A DNA stretch of 35,429 bases from Actinomycetota bacterium (GTDB lineage Bacteria > Actinomycetota > Acidimicrobiia > Acidimicrobiales > Aldehydirespiratoraceae). The stretch is from the NCBI GenBank assembly GCA_029979265.1, contig JAPOHW010000027.1, positions 1 through 35,429 of the forward strand, in the 5' to 3' direction. The notes below the pieces were generated by a model that searched no databases, was not told the DNA's origin, and worked only from the letters and a program-made list of their open reading frames with translations. A program made the position numbers and the translations under genes. This document shows, piece after piece, positions 25,031-32,292 of the stretch (its first letter is position 1; every line of letters starts with the position of its first letter).

Positions 25031-25036
25031 AGCGTA
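25031..25036 (-). promoter_or_regulatory. -10 hexamer TACGCT for the class V PLP gene
   Basis: Read leftward, TACGCT ends 7 bases before the ATG at 25023. It is identical to the hexamers before the HAD and thioesterase genes and suggests leaderless transcription. Confidence 0.45.
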
Positions 25037-25054
25037 GGGCAGTGTCGCACCTCG

Positions 25055-26311
25055 ATGGTCAGACTCTCCGATCTGCACGACACCGAAGCCGACCACCTCC
25101 GTGCTCGCGCCGAGGCCATGCCGAGGCTCCTGCTCGAGCGTTGGATTGCGCCCAAACCTCTGGGCGAATCGACAGTCGCTCTCGTCTCGACGTGCGGTAT
25201 GCATCGTCGTGATGATCCGCCGTTCACGCCGGGGGCGACCGACTTTCGGATTCTTCCTCGCGGCGTGGACTGGGGCGACGTGATCCTCAGCCACATCAGC
25301 GTCAACTTCGACCGCAGCGGTCTCGCCGACGATCCCAATGTCGCCATGCCCCTCGACCGCCTCGAGGAGATGGCGACCGCCGGGGAAATCGGTGCTGTTG
25401 CGCCGTGGCACTACACGTTCATGGGTGCGCACCCGCAGCCGCAGATGTTCGAGTCAGCGGGCAGCGAGGTTGGTCGTCTGTTGGCTGCCGACGGGGTCGA
25501 CGTGGCGCTCCTCGTCCCGATTTGACCGCTGTGCTCGGGCGCCGTGAGCGCACTTGCCCACTTCATCGAGCGCGCTGGGGTCGCAACGGTGTGCATCAGC
25601 CTGGTGCGTGAACAGACCGAGAAGGTGTGCCCTCCCCGGGCGTTGTGGGTGCCATTTGCTCTTGGGCGCCCAATGGGGGTGCCCGGTGATACCGAGTTTC
25701 AGACGAACGTGTTGCGTGCGGCGTTCGGCCTGCTCGAATCGGCGACGGAGCCGACCATCGAGGACTATGCGATCGAGGCGCCCGAGGCGGGCCCTGGACA
25801 ATGGGCATGTCCCCTCAACCTGGCAACGCCTCCTGACGACTCGCTGAGCGGAAAACTCACAGCCGAGGTGGCCAGTCTTCGGCCCTGGGCGGCCGAGACC
25901 CGTCGCCGTCGCGGGCGGACGACGTTCGGACTCTCGGGTGCCTCCGAGGATCAGGTCGACGACGTTGTCGCCGCACTCGTTGCGGTCGCTGAGTCGGGTG
26001 AGCTCGGCGAACGACCGGCGGGCAATATCGAATGGTCACACGAAATGCCGTTCTTGCTCCGTCATCTCGCAGACGACGTCCGGAGCTTCTACCACGAGGC
26101 GGTCGCCTCCCAGCCCGGCGAGCCAGCGCCGAACCATGATGCGCTCAACGCCTGGATCTTCGGTGAGACGGTGCTCGGCGAGGTGCTTCTCGAGATCGGT
26201 GATCATCTGACAGCCGCCACCGACGAGCACCCGTTTGCGCTGCTCATTCGCAATTTCATCATCCCCGAGGGTCACTATCGCGGGCTTGCCAACTTCGGTG
26301 ACATGGCCTGA
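25055..26311 (+). CDS. Probable selenoprotein: GrdB/PrdB-like reductase with in-frame UGA (Sec157)
   Basis: Read through one TGA at 25523, this frame gives 418 residues that are family-like on both sides of it. Before it come STVALVSTCGMHRR, ILSHISVNFDRSG, NVAMPLDRLEEM, GAVAPWHYTFMGA and DGVDVALLVPI. After it come PLCSGAVSALAHFIERAGVA, PPRALWVPFALGRPMGVPGD and a helical C-terminal domain with FLLRHLADDVRSFYHEA. This order is that of the selenoprotein B family of glycine/betaine/sarcosine/D-proline-type reductases. In that family, selenocysteine sits exactly here in a U-x-x-C motif; here it would be U157-P-L-C160. These enzymes cleave C-N bonds reductively in anaerobes; the role of short relatives in aerobes is unknown. 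Ordinary calling gives two pieces, 25055-25525 (156 residues) and 25544-26311 (255 residues). Confidence 0.85.
25523..25525 (+). other. Candidate selenocysteine codon (TGA)
   Basis: The TGA interrupts an otherwise continuous frame. The next codons are CCG CTG TGC, giving U-P-L-C. The family's redox-active selenocysteine occupies this position. Insertion would need SelA, SelB, SelD and tRNA-Sec, none of which is encoded in the window. Confidence 0.8.
25530..25552 (+). promoter_or_regulatory. Candidate bacterial SECIS hairpin downstream of the TGA
   Basis: The transcript can form an 8-bp stem (25530-25537 with 25545-25552, two of the pairs G-U) around the loop GGCGCCG, which begins 12 bases after the UGA. 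An alternative is GCGC (25539-25542) with GCGC (25548-25551) around the loop CGUGA, 17 bases after the UGA, within the usual bacterial spacing. Both loops have a G in the first two positions, as bacterial SECIS elements do. High GC content makes chance hairpins common. Confidence 0.5.
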
Positions 26312-26341
26312 CGTCGAGTCACGCTGCCGCCATCGCTTCCA

Positions 26342-26366
26342 CTTACGTCGTAAGCGGCGTACGCTT
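26342..26366. promoter_or_regulatory. Two adjacent dyads at the P450 promoter (candidate operator)
   Basis: CTTAC-GTC-GTAAG (26342-26354) is followed by AAGCG-GCGTA-CGCTT (26352-26366), which contains the 8-base palindrome GCGTACGC. A TACGCT at 26360-26365 could be the -10, giving a leader of about 25 bases that includes the ribosome site. The first dyad would then lie in the spacer, a usual place for a TetR-type repressor. Confidence 0.5.
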
Positions 26367-26396
26367 CGTTGGACCCGAGGAGCGAGGACGTCCCTG

Positions 26397-27725
26397 ATGA
26401 CCGACACAGCGAATACTCCCGAAGCAGCAGCGCTCTTCGACCCCGACATCCGCACGCCCGAGATGGAGATGGCGGAGAAGGGCATGGGTGTGCCCGACGC
26501 TGCCGATCTGGCGATCGCCGACATCAACCCTGCAAATCCATACCTCTTCAGCGAGGACCGCTGGCACGATCACTTCGCCCGACTTCGTGCCGAAGATCCG
26601 GTGCATCTCAACGAACTCGAGACTGCGGGCCGCTACTGGTCGATCACCAAATACGACGATGTTCGCGCCGTGGACGGCGACTGGGAGACGTTCTCGTCCG
26701 CGAAGGGCATCAACCTCGGCAACAAGGAGATCGCCCGCGGCGAGTACGAGTTGCCAGCGGGCCTGTCTCCGTTCATTGCGATGGATCCGCCGACCCACAC
26801 CCAGCAACGCAAGACCGTGCGCAGCGTCTCGGCGCCGAGCAACCTCCGCAACATCGAACCGATGATCCGCGAGCGCACCGCAGCGGTGCTCGACGAGCTT
26901 CCCGACGGCGAGTCCTTCGACTGGGTCGACACGGTGTCGATCGAACTCACCACCCTGATGCTCGCCACCCTGTTCGACTTCCCCATGGAAGATCGCCGCA
27001 AGCTGACCCGCTGGTCCGACATCGTGTTTGCCGTTCCGCAGCCCGGCGGTGTGGTCGAGACCCAGCAGCAAAAGATCGACGAACTGATGGAATGCGTGGC
27101 GTACTTCTCCGAACTGTGGGATCAGCGTCGCGGCGGCGAGGGCTTCGACCTTGTGACGATGCTCGCCAACGGTGAGGACACCAAGCACATGACTCCGATG
27201 GAACAACTCGGCAACCTGCTGCTGTTGATCGTCGGCGGCAACGACACGACCCGCAACACCATGTCGGGCAGCGTGCACGGCCTGAACCTGTTCCCTGACC
27301 AGTGGCAGAAACTGAAGGCTGATCCCGGATTGATGAGCGGCTTCGTGCCCGAGGTGATCCGCTGGGTCACGCCGCTGCCATATATGCGTCGCACGGCAAC
27401 CAGAGACACCGAGCTACGCGGCAAGCAGATCAAGCAGTATGACCAGGTCCTGATGTGGTACCTGTCGGCCAACCACGACGAGGACGTCTTCGACAATCCG
27501 TACGAACTCGACATCGAACGCCACAATGCCGACCGTCAGATGTCGTTCGGCTACGGCATTCACTTCTGCATGGGAAGCCGAGTGGCCGAGCTCCAACTGC
27601 GGGTGCTGTACGAGGAGATCCTGCAGCGCTTCGAGAAGATCGAGGTGGCCGGCGAGCCCGAGCGTGTCTTCTCATCGTTCGTGCACGGCTACGCCAAGCT
27701 GCCGGTCGCTGTCACCCGTCGATGA
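26397..27725 (+). CDS. Cytochrome P450
   Basis: A 442-residue soluble bacterial P450. The I-helix oxygen-activation motif is GGNDTTR (280-286), the ExxR pair is E319 and R322 in PEVIRW, and the heme-binding loop is FGYGIHFCMG with cysteine ligand C391. The early AMDPPTHTQQRK (128-139) is the usual C-helix heme-propionate region. The overall pattern resembles the CYP125/CYP142/linalool-hydroxylase side of actinobacterial P450s, which act on sterol side chains, terpenes or fatty acids, but the substrate is unknown. The ATG at 26397 follows GAGGA at 8 bases. No ferredoxin or reductase gene is adjacent. It lies 85 bases after the selenoprotein, with its own promoter dyad. Confidence 0.95.
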   Translation: MTDTANTPEAAALFDPDIRTPEMEMAEKGMGVPDAADLAIADINPANPYLFSEDRWHDHFARLRAEDPVHLNELETAGRYWSITKYDDVRAVDGDWETFSSAKGINLGNKEIARGEYELPAGLSPFIAMDPPTHTQQRKTVRSVSAPSNLRNIEPMIRERTAAVLDELPDGESFDWVDTVSIELTTLMLATLFDFPMEDRRKLTRWSDIVFAVPQPGGVVETQQQKIDELMECVAYFSELWDQRRGGEGFDLVTMLANGEDTKHMTPMEQLGNLLLLIVGGNDTTRNTMSGSVHGLNLFPDQWQKLKADPGLMSGFVPEVIRWVTPLPYMRRTATRDTELRGKQIKQYDQVLMWYLSANHDEDVFDNPYELDIERHNADRQMSFGYGIHFCMGSRVAELQLRVLYEEILQRFEKIEVAGEPERVFSSFVHGYAKLPVAVTRR

Positions 27726-27729
27726 CCGA

Positions 27730-27746
27730 TCGGCGCGTCTCGCCGA
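27730..27746 (+). terminator. Terminator hairpin after the P450 gene
   Basis: TCGGCG, loop CGTCT, CGCCGA: a perfect 6-bp stem starting 5 bases after the P450 stop, followed by CTTGTTGTT. This is the best intrinsic-terminator candidate in the window. The rest of the 106-bp convergent gap shows nothing else. Confidence 0.6.
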
Positions 27747-27831
27747 CTTGTTGTTCAGCCGATCTGCGAGCGGTTGACGATCAGGCCTCGCGAGCACGCA
27801 CTGTTCGCGCCCCACACTGACGCAGCTGCCG

Positions 27832-28281
27832 CTAGTGACGGCGATTCCATGCAGCCACGACCTCGTCGACCGTGCTCGTCCGCATGACGCCAAGATCGTC
27901 GCTGAGCGCGTCGGTGAGCAGCCCCTGGGGCGCATAAAGGTTGAAGACTACGACGGCTCCATCGGGGCCCCCTTGCTCCATGTGGATGTCGTCATCGTCG
28001 GTGTGGCTGTAGTCACCGATGCTGCGCACCCGTCGCTCGGTCTCGATGCCTGCTTCGTCGAAGTCGGTGACGTGAAGTTCGCCGGCAATAACCGTGGAGG
28101 TCGTCGCGCAGAGATGGCGGTGAAAATGACAGAAGCTGTTGGGCGCCCACCGATAGACAAAGTCGAGATGCCCGTCGTCGCCGACGTGCAGAATCGCGCC
28201 CCAGTACTCGATCGGATAGTCGAACTTCGGTGAGCCCACAAAGCGGCTCCAGTGAAGGTCAGGGTCGTGCAGCAGGTCCAT
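27832..28281 (-). CDS. Cupin-fold protein of unknown function
   Basis: A 149-residue single-domain protein. The central part reads as a cupin barrel with a possible metal site H52-F-H54-R-H56 (FCHFHRHLC), then TTSTVIAGELHVTD, RRVRSIGDYSHT and DDIHMEQGGPDGAVVVFNLYAP. Both cupin motifs are present, so it could be a small metal-dependent dioxygenase, an isomerase or a sensor domain; related ChrR-like and hydroxyacetophenone dioxygenase-like cupins have this shape. The ATG at 28281 follows AGGAG at 7 bases. It is 28 bases downstream of the sulfatase gene on the same strand and may be the last gene of that operon. Confidence 0.82.
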   Translation of the reverse strand: MDLLHDPDLHWSRFVGSPKFDYPIEYWGAILHVGDDGHLDFVYRWAPNSFCHFHRHLCATTSTVIAGELHVTDFDEAGIETERRVRSIGDYSHTDDDDIHMEQGGPDGAVVVFNLYAPQGLLTDALSDDLGVMRTSTVDEVVAAWNRRH

Positions 28282-28309
28282 CTCGGTGTCTCCTGTCAGT
28301 GGGTGGTGC

Positions 28310-30586
28310 TTATTGTGTGCCTAACGCAGTTCGGATCTCGAGCGCGAGTTCATCCTCGGGTCGAAGGGCCCGTTCGGTCGTGACGTCGAGGCGTCGGATG
28401 CGACCGTTGAATGCGAACGGGGCGACGTATGCCTCGCTGACGCCGGTCGGATTCGTGCCGATGTCCATCCCGACCGAGCTGATCATCACGGGCATGGTCA
28501 CCACAAACCCTTCGCCGACGAGGTCGTCGTCGATCCAGAGTCGGATGCGTGACGGGCCACGCGACACTCGCTGCTGTTCGACACCGAGCGTCACCGGCCC
28601 CTCGGGAACCGGTCGGGTCGACCGGATCACGGTGTGGGTGGTGAAGGCGTTGTGGTCGTAGACGAGCAGGTCGTCCTGGACGTAGATCGAAAGACCGTTG
28701 TTGACGGTGCCGACGGCCACGAGGACACCTTCGTAGCGAGGACCGTCACCGTCGATCGAGGCGCGAAGGCGCCAAGAGCGTGCGCCGAACGGTGGCGCGC
28801 TGTCGATCGGGATCCGGTCGAGCGGCGGGAAGTAGACGAAACGGTCCCGGGCTCGGGGCGTGCCCGGCATGGGTCGCCCGGCGAACAGTCCGGTGTTCTG
28901 TGCCGCCTCGATCGGAAGCACACCGAACCGTTCCGCTTCGCTCCAGAACAGCTCGATCATCTGCTCGAGTCGGTCGGGTTCGGTCTGCGCCAGGTCGTGA
29001 CACTCCGAGAAATCCTCGTCGAGGTGGTAAAGCTCCCATTCGTCGTGTTCGAGTGGCGTGCCGGGTCGATGGTGGGTGACGGCCTTCCAGCCATCGGCCC
29101 AGATGCCGCGATGTCCGAACATCTCGAAATACTGCGCCTGCTTGCGGGTCGGCACCATCACAGCGTCGTTCGCCTCGGGTGCGAAGGTGTAACGCATCGA
29201 GATTCCCTCGATCGGCTGCTGTTGCACCCCTTTGAGCTGGGCAGGTGCGTCGTAGCCGCAGATGTCCAGGATCGTTGGGGCGATGTCGGTCATGTGGTGG
29301 AATTGACGGCGGATCTCGCCGTTGGTGGCAGGATCGATGCCCGAGGGCCACGACACGATCAACGGGTCGCGAACTCCCCCACCATGGGTGTTCTGCTTGT
29401 AGCGCTTGGTCGGCGTGTTGCCGACCTGCGCCCATCCCCACGGATAGTTGGTGAAGCTTCGTCTCGTTCCGATGTCGTCGAGGCGCTCGGTCACCGATGA
29501 CATGTCTTCGGCGATGCCGTTGAAATGCCGGAACTCGTCGAGGACACCGGTGGCGTCACCTTCCTGGGAGGCTCCGTTGTCGCTGGTGGCGAACACCAGC
29601 GTGTCGTCACCGATGCCGAACTCGTCGAGCGCATCGAGCAGTCGTCCGATCTGCGTGTCGGTGTGGTCGAGAAATGCTGCAAACGCCTCCTGCAGCCGGC
29701 AGGCGAAGGCCTGCTCTGTTTCGTCAAGTTCGTTCCAGGCCCGCACGCCGGGATTACGCGGGGCAAGCTCGGTTCCTTCCGGAATGATGCCGAGTTCGAG
29801 CTGACGTTGGTGCACGCGGGCGCGCCACACATCCCAACCTTCGTCGAATCTGCCTCGGTACTTGGCCAGGTACTCGTCGGGCGCGTGATGGGGGGCGTGG
29901 GTCGCGCCGAAGGGCGCGTAGAGGAAGAAGGGGCGTTCGGGCACCAGCGAGACCTGGTTGCGGATCATCGAGATCGCCTGATCGACGAGATCCTCGCTCA
30001 GGTGGTACCCCTCCTCGGGTGTTGCCGGTGGCGCGACAAGGTGGTTGTCGGCGTAGAGCTCGGGGTGAAAGTGGTCGGTCTCGCCCTGCATGAACCCGTA
30101 GAACCGGTCGAAGCCCCGCTGGAGGGGCCAGTCGCCATACGGACCAGCAGCCGATGCTTCGCGCATCGGGGCCAGGTGCCATTTGCCGACGCAGAAGGTG
30201 GCCCACCCCTTGTCTTGCAGCACCTCGGCCACGGTGGCCGCTGATGGCGCAATGCGGCCGCGCATGTTCGGGAAACCGGTGTCGAAGTTCGACACTGCGC
30301 GCATGCCGACCGAGTGATGATTTCGGCCGGTGAGGAGACAGGCGCGCGAGGGGGAACACAGGGCGGTGGTGTGGAAGTTCGAGAACCGGAGTCCGCGACG
30401 AGCGAGGCGGTCGAGGTGGGGGGTGTCGATCATCGAACCGAAGCAGCCGAGGTGGGCGAACCCGGTGTCATCGAGCAACAGAACGACCACGTTCGGTGTG
30501 GTGCTGGGCGGAAGCTCCGGTTCTGGCCACCAGGGCGTCGAGTCGGCGACCTCTCGGGCGATGACACCCTCGAATGGCTGGGTCAC
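28310..30586 (-). CDS. Arylsulfatase (type I, formylglycine-dependent)
   Basis: A 758-residue sulfatase. The signature CSPSR (77-81) in LCSPSRACLLTGR marks the cysteine converted to formylglycine. Metal-binding aspartates lie in LLLDDTG (D39, D40) and in the later ATSDNGA. GKWHL supplies the usual lysine and histidine. A long C-terminal beta region (about 560-758) is as in the mycobacterial AtsA/AtsD group, whose proteins have similar length. No signal peptide is visible, so it is probably cytoplasmic. It should cleave aryl or alkyl sulfate esters. The GTG start at 30586 overlaps the TetR stop (GTGA) and follows GAGGAG. It is the third gene after the desaturase and TetR regulator. No formylglycine-generating enzyme is in the window. 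Confidence 0.94.
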   Translation of the reverse strand: MTQPFEGVIAREVADSTPWWPEPELPPSTTPNVVVLLLDDTGFAHLGCFGSMIDTPHLDRLARRGLRFSNFHTTALCSPSRACLLTGRNHHSVGMRAVSNFDTGFPNMRGRIAPSAATVAEVLQDKGWATFCVGKWHLAPMREASAAGPYGDWPLQRGFDRFYGFMQGETDHFHPELYADNHLVAPPATPEEGYHLSEDLVDQAISMIRNQVSLVPERPFFLYAPFGATHAPHHAPDEYLAKYRGRFDEGWDVWRARVHQRQLELGIIPEGTELAPRNPGVRAWNELDETEQAFACRLQEAFAAFLDHTDTQIGRLLDALDEFGIGDDTLVFATSDNGASQEGDATGVLDEFRHFNGIAEDMSSVTERLDDIGTRRSFTNYPWGWAQVGNTPTKRYKQNTHGGGVRDPLIVSWPSGIDPATNGEIRRQFHHMTDIAPTILDICGYDAPAQLKGVQQQPIEGISMRYTFAPEANDAVMVPTRKQAQYFEMFGHRGIWADGWKAVTHHRPGTPLEHDEWELYHLDEDFSECHDLAQTEPDRLEQMIELFWSEAERFGVLPIEAAQNTGLFAGRPMPGTPRARDRFVYFPPLDRIPIDSAPPFGARSWRLRASIDGDGPRYEGVLVAVGTVNNGLSIYVQDDLLVYDHNAFTTHTVIRSTRPVPEGPVTLGVEQQRVSRGPSRIRLWIDDDLVGEGFVVTMPVMISSVGMDIGTNPTGVSEAYVAPFAFNGRIRRLDVTTERALRPEDELALEIRTALGTQ

Positions 30587-31191
30587 AGGGTCTCCTCGGT
30601 GTCGCGGTCGTTCGGGACGAGGGACCGGGTGATCAGTTCGGCGTCTCGACGAAATGTTGCATCGCTGATCAACAGGTGGGCCCAGCTCAGCAGCACCCCT
30701 CGGAAGCCGTACACGATCAGTTGGGCAACGGTTCGGGCGGCGCTGTCGTCGTGCAGCAACACCACGTTGCGCAGGCGTGGGAGTAGCAGTTGCTCGAGGC
30801 CAGGCCCTCGATGCTCGGCGAACTCGAGTGGCCCGAGTTCGCGAAGAACGGCGCGCAGGGGAACGGGATCGTGAAGAGACTGCGTCACTGCGACCCGCAC
30901 GACGTCGACCACTGCCTCGACCGGGTCGTTGTGCAAGGGGCGGGCCCCGAGCGCAGCATCGAGTCGCTCGACGTACCCGTCGAGCACTGCGGACAGCACC
31001 CGCTCGCGGGGACCGACAAGGTTGTAGACGGTGGCGACCGAGACATCTGCTGCCTCGGCGATGTCGGCAACGGTGATCTTGGCAGCGTCGCGTTCTCGAA
31101 GCAGCGCAAGGGTTGCGTCGGCGATCCGCTGTCGACGTTGCGCGGAAGCGGGCGATGAGCTCGGCCGGGCGCCCCCGTACGAGGTACTCAT
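30583..31191 (-). CDS. TetR family transcriptional regulator
   Basis: A 202-residue regulator. The N-terminal DNA-binding domain spans about 18-65: RRQRIADATLALLRERDAAKITVADIAEAADVSVATVYNLV, with the helix-turn-helix near 39-60. The C-terminal two thirds is a helical ligand-binding and dimerisation part without clear class. Its start overlaps the desaturase stop by four bases (ATGA) and its stop overlaps the sulfatase start, so it is the middle gene of a three-gene unit. The perfect operator at 32149-32170 lies just before the first gene, which would make the operon self-regulated. The ligand could be a fatty acid, an acyl-CoA or a sulfate ester product; this is inference. Confidence 0.93.
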   Translation of the reverse strand: MSTSYGGARPSSSPASAQRRQRIADATLALLRERDAAKITVADIAEAADVSVATVYNLVGPRERVLSAVLDGYVERLDAALGARPLHNDPVEAVVDVVRVAVTQSLHDPVPLRAVLRELGPLEFAEHRGPGLEQLLLPRLRNVVLLHDDSAARTVAQLIVYGFRGVLLSWAHLLISDATFRRDAELITRSLVPNDRDTEETL

Positions 31192-32132
31192 TGCGGTTCG
31201 ATACCGAGTTGGCGGGCTGCTCGTCCCTCGATCCGTGCCCCCTGCGACGCAAGGTGCGGTCCGATTTCTCGCCACAGCGCCCTGAGCTTGTAGTGCGGGA
31301 CGCGGGGGAACAGGTGGTGCAGCAGGTGGTAGTCGTGGCCTCGGATCAAGAACGTGCTTCCTAGGAAGGTGAACACGCGGGTGTCTCGGTAGCGCCCGAC
31401 TTCACCGTGGGGATGGTGCGGAAGCCAGCCGAACACGAGTGACAGCCAGAGTCTTCCGAGCCACGACGCCACGTAGAACAGCAGCAGCAGTTCGACGCCG
31501 TAGCCCAGGGCTACTGCGATGGCGAACAGCGCAATGTGGCTCCATGCGACCAGCATCGCCCCGCGGCGAGCGGCATCGGAGCGAAACGCAGCGGCCTCGG
31601 CAAGTCGGGAGCGAAGCGCCGGGGGCAGGAGTCGCATTCCACCGGGGATGACGGCGAGCATCGGCACGATCGGGAACAGCACCGCTCCAAGCAGGATGCG
31701 GACAACGATGTCGCGGGGGGTGCCTTTTGCGTTCAGGACGTCGGGATCGCCGACGTCGTTGGTGTGGGTGTGGTGGAGGAGATGGGTGTGGCGATGGTCG
31801 ACGAAGCTGGTGTGCAGCATCCACGCGCCGAAGGAACCGACCGCCCGGTCGATCCAGACCCACCGGTTCCGTCCGGCCGAGATGGTTCGGTGCACCGATT
31901 CGTGAACTGGCATGTAGAACGCCTGCAACATGGCGGCCGCCACGATGACACCAACGAGCATCGGTAGCCGATCGCTGAGCACGGCCGTCACCGTTGCGAT
32001 CCACCCTGCGAGTGGCCACATCACGTTGAACAGCGTGCGCCAACCGAACGAGGACGTGAAGGGCTCGACGGTCGATCGTTCGTAGTTGAGTCGCTCGACA
32101 CCGGTCAGCGACGTTGGTTCGACTGCAGCCAT
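31188..32132 (-). CDS. Fatty acid desaturase family membrane protein
   Basis: A 314-residue di-iron membrane enzyme. The three histidine boxes are HESVH (77-81), HRHTHLLHHTHTND (113-126, containing HxxHH) and HDYHLLHH (266-273). Hydrophobic segments precede and separate them (about 33-52, 57-73, 145-165 and 190-225), giving the usual four-pass layout. The family includes acyl-lipid desaturases and carotenoid hydroxylases; the boxes alone do not separate these, and the 314-residue length fits both. It is the first gene of a desaturase, TetR and sulfatase operon. The ATG at 32132 follows TGAGGTGCC, a modest ribosome site, and lies 16 bases from the operator. Confidence 0.9.
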   Translation of the reverse strand: MAAVEPTSLTGVERLNYERSTVEPFTSSFGWRTLFNVMWPLAGWIATVTAVLSDRLPMLVGVIVAAAMLQAFYMPVHESVHRTISAGRNRWVWIDRAVGSFGAWMLHTSFVDHRHTHLLHHTHTNDVGDPDVLNAKGTPRDIVVRILLGAVLFPIVPMLAVIPGGMRLLPPALRSRLAEAAAFRSDAARRGAMLVAWSHIALFAIAVALGYGVELLLLFYVASWLGRLWLSLVFGWLPHHPHGEVGRYRDTRVFTFLGSTFLIRGHDYHLLHHLFPRVPHYKLRALWREIGPHLASQGARIEGRAARQLGIEPQ

Positions 32133-32148
32133 GGCACCTCAGAGGAAC

Positions 32149-32170
32149 GATTTAGAATTGCTTCTAAATC
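32149..32170. promoter_or_regulatory. Perfect operator-like inverted repeat upstream of the desaturase operon
   Basis: GATTTAGAA, spacer TTGC, TTCTAAATC: two perfect 9-base arms over 22 bases. It is strikingly AT-rich against its surroundings. It sits 16 bases before the desaturase start, where it would cover the -10 or transcription start. The TetR gene in the same operon is the natural binding partner; this is inference. Confidence 0.75.
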
Positions 32171-32189
32171 AAGCCGAGTGTCGGTTCGT

Positions 32190-32195
32190 TGTCAA
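32190..32195 (-). promoter_or_regulatory. Consensus -35 (TTGACA) for the desaturase operon
   Basis: Read leftward, TTGACA is followed 17 bases later by TTGATT, a possible -10 that runs into the inverted repeat. A repressor on the repeat would block this promoter. Confidence 0.5.
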
Positions 32196-32244
32196 GTACC
32201 GCTCACCCGTCGACACACATCGGTGAGCCACCCACTCCCCCACC

Positions 32245-32262
32245 TGCTCGGCGAAACGAGCA
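32245..32262 (-). terminator. Hairpin downstream of the binding-protein gene
   Basis: TGCTCG and CGAGCA form a 6-bp stem around a 6-base loop, about 30 bases past the stop of the leftward binding-protein gene (32293). No T-run follows. It is a modest terminator candidate in the 160-bp gap before the desaturase start. Confidence 0.3.
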
Positions 32263-32292
32263 AGGAGGCCGGCCCTCACCGGTGTTGATTGC

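Noticed and set aside
25055..25525. Short 156-residue protein ending at the TGA, followed by a separate gene from 25544
   Set aside because: Both pieces are in one frame, match consecutive parts of one family, and the break is at the known selenocysteine site. The second piece has no ribosome site before its GTG.
30587..31252. N-terminal extension of the sulfatase to 980 residues
   Set aside because: It overlaps the TetR gene in another frame and is arginine-rich; the GTG at 30586 has a ribosome site and a GTGA overlap.
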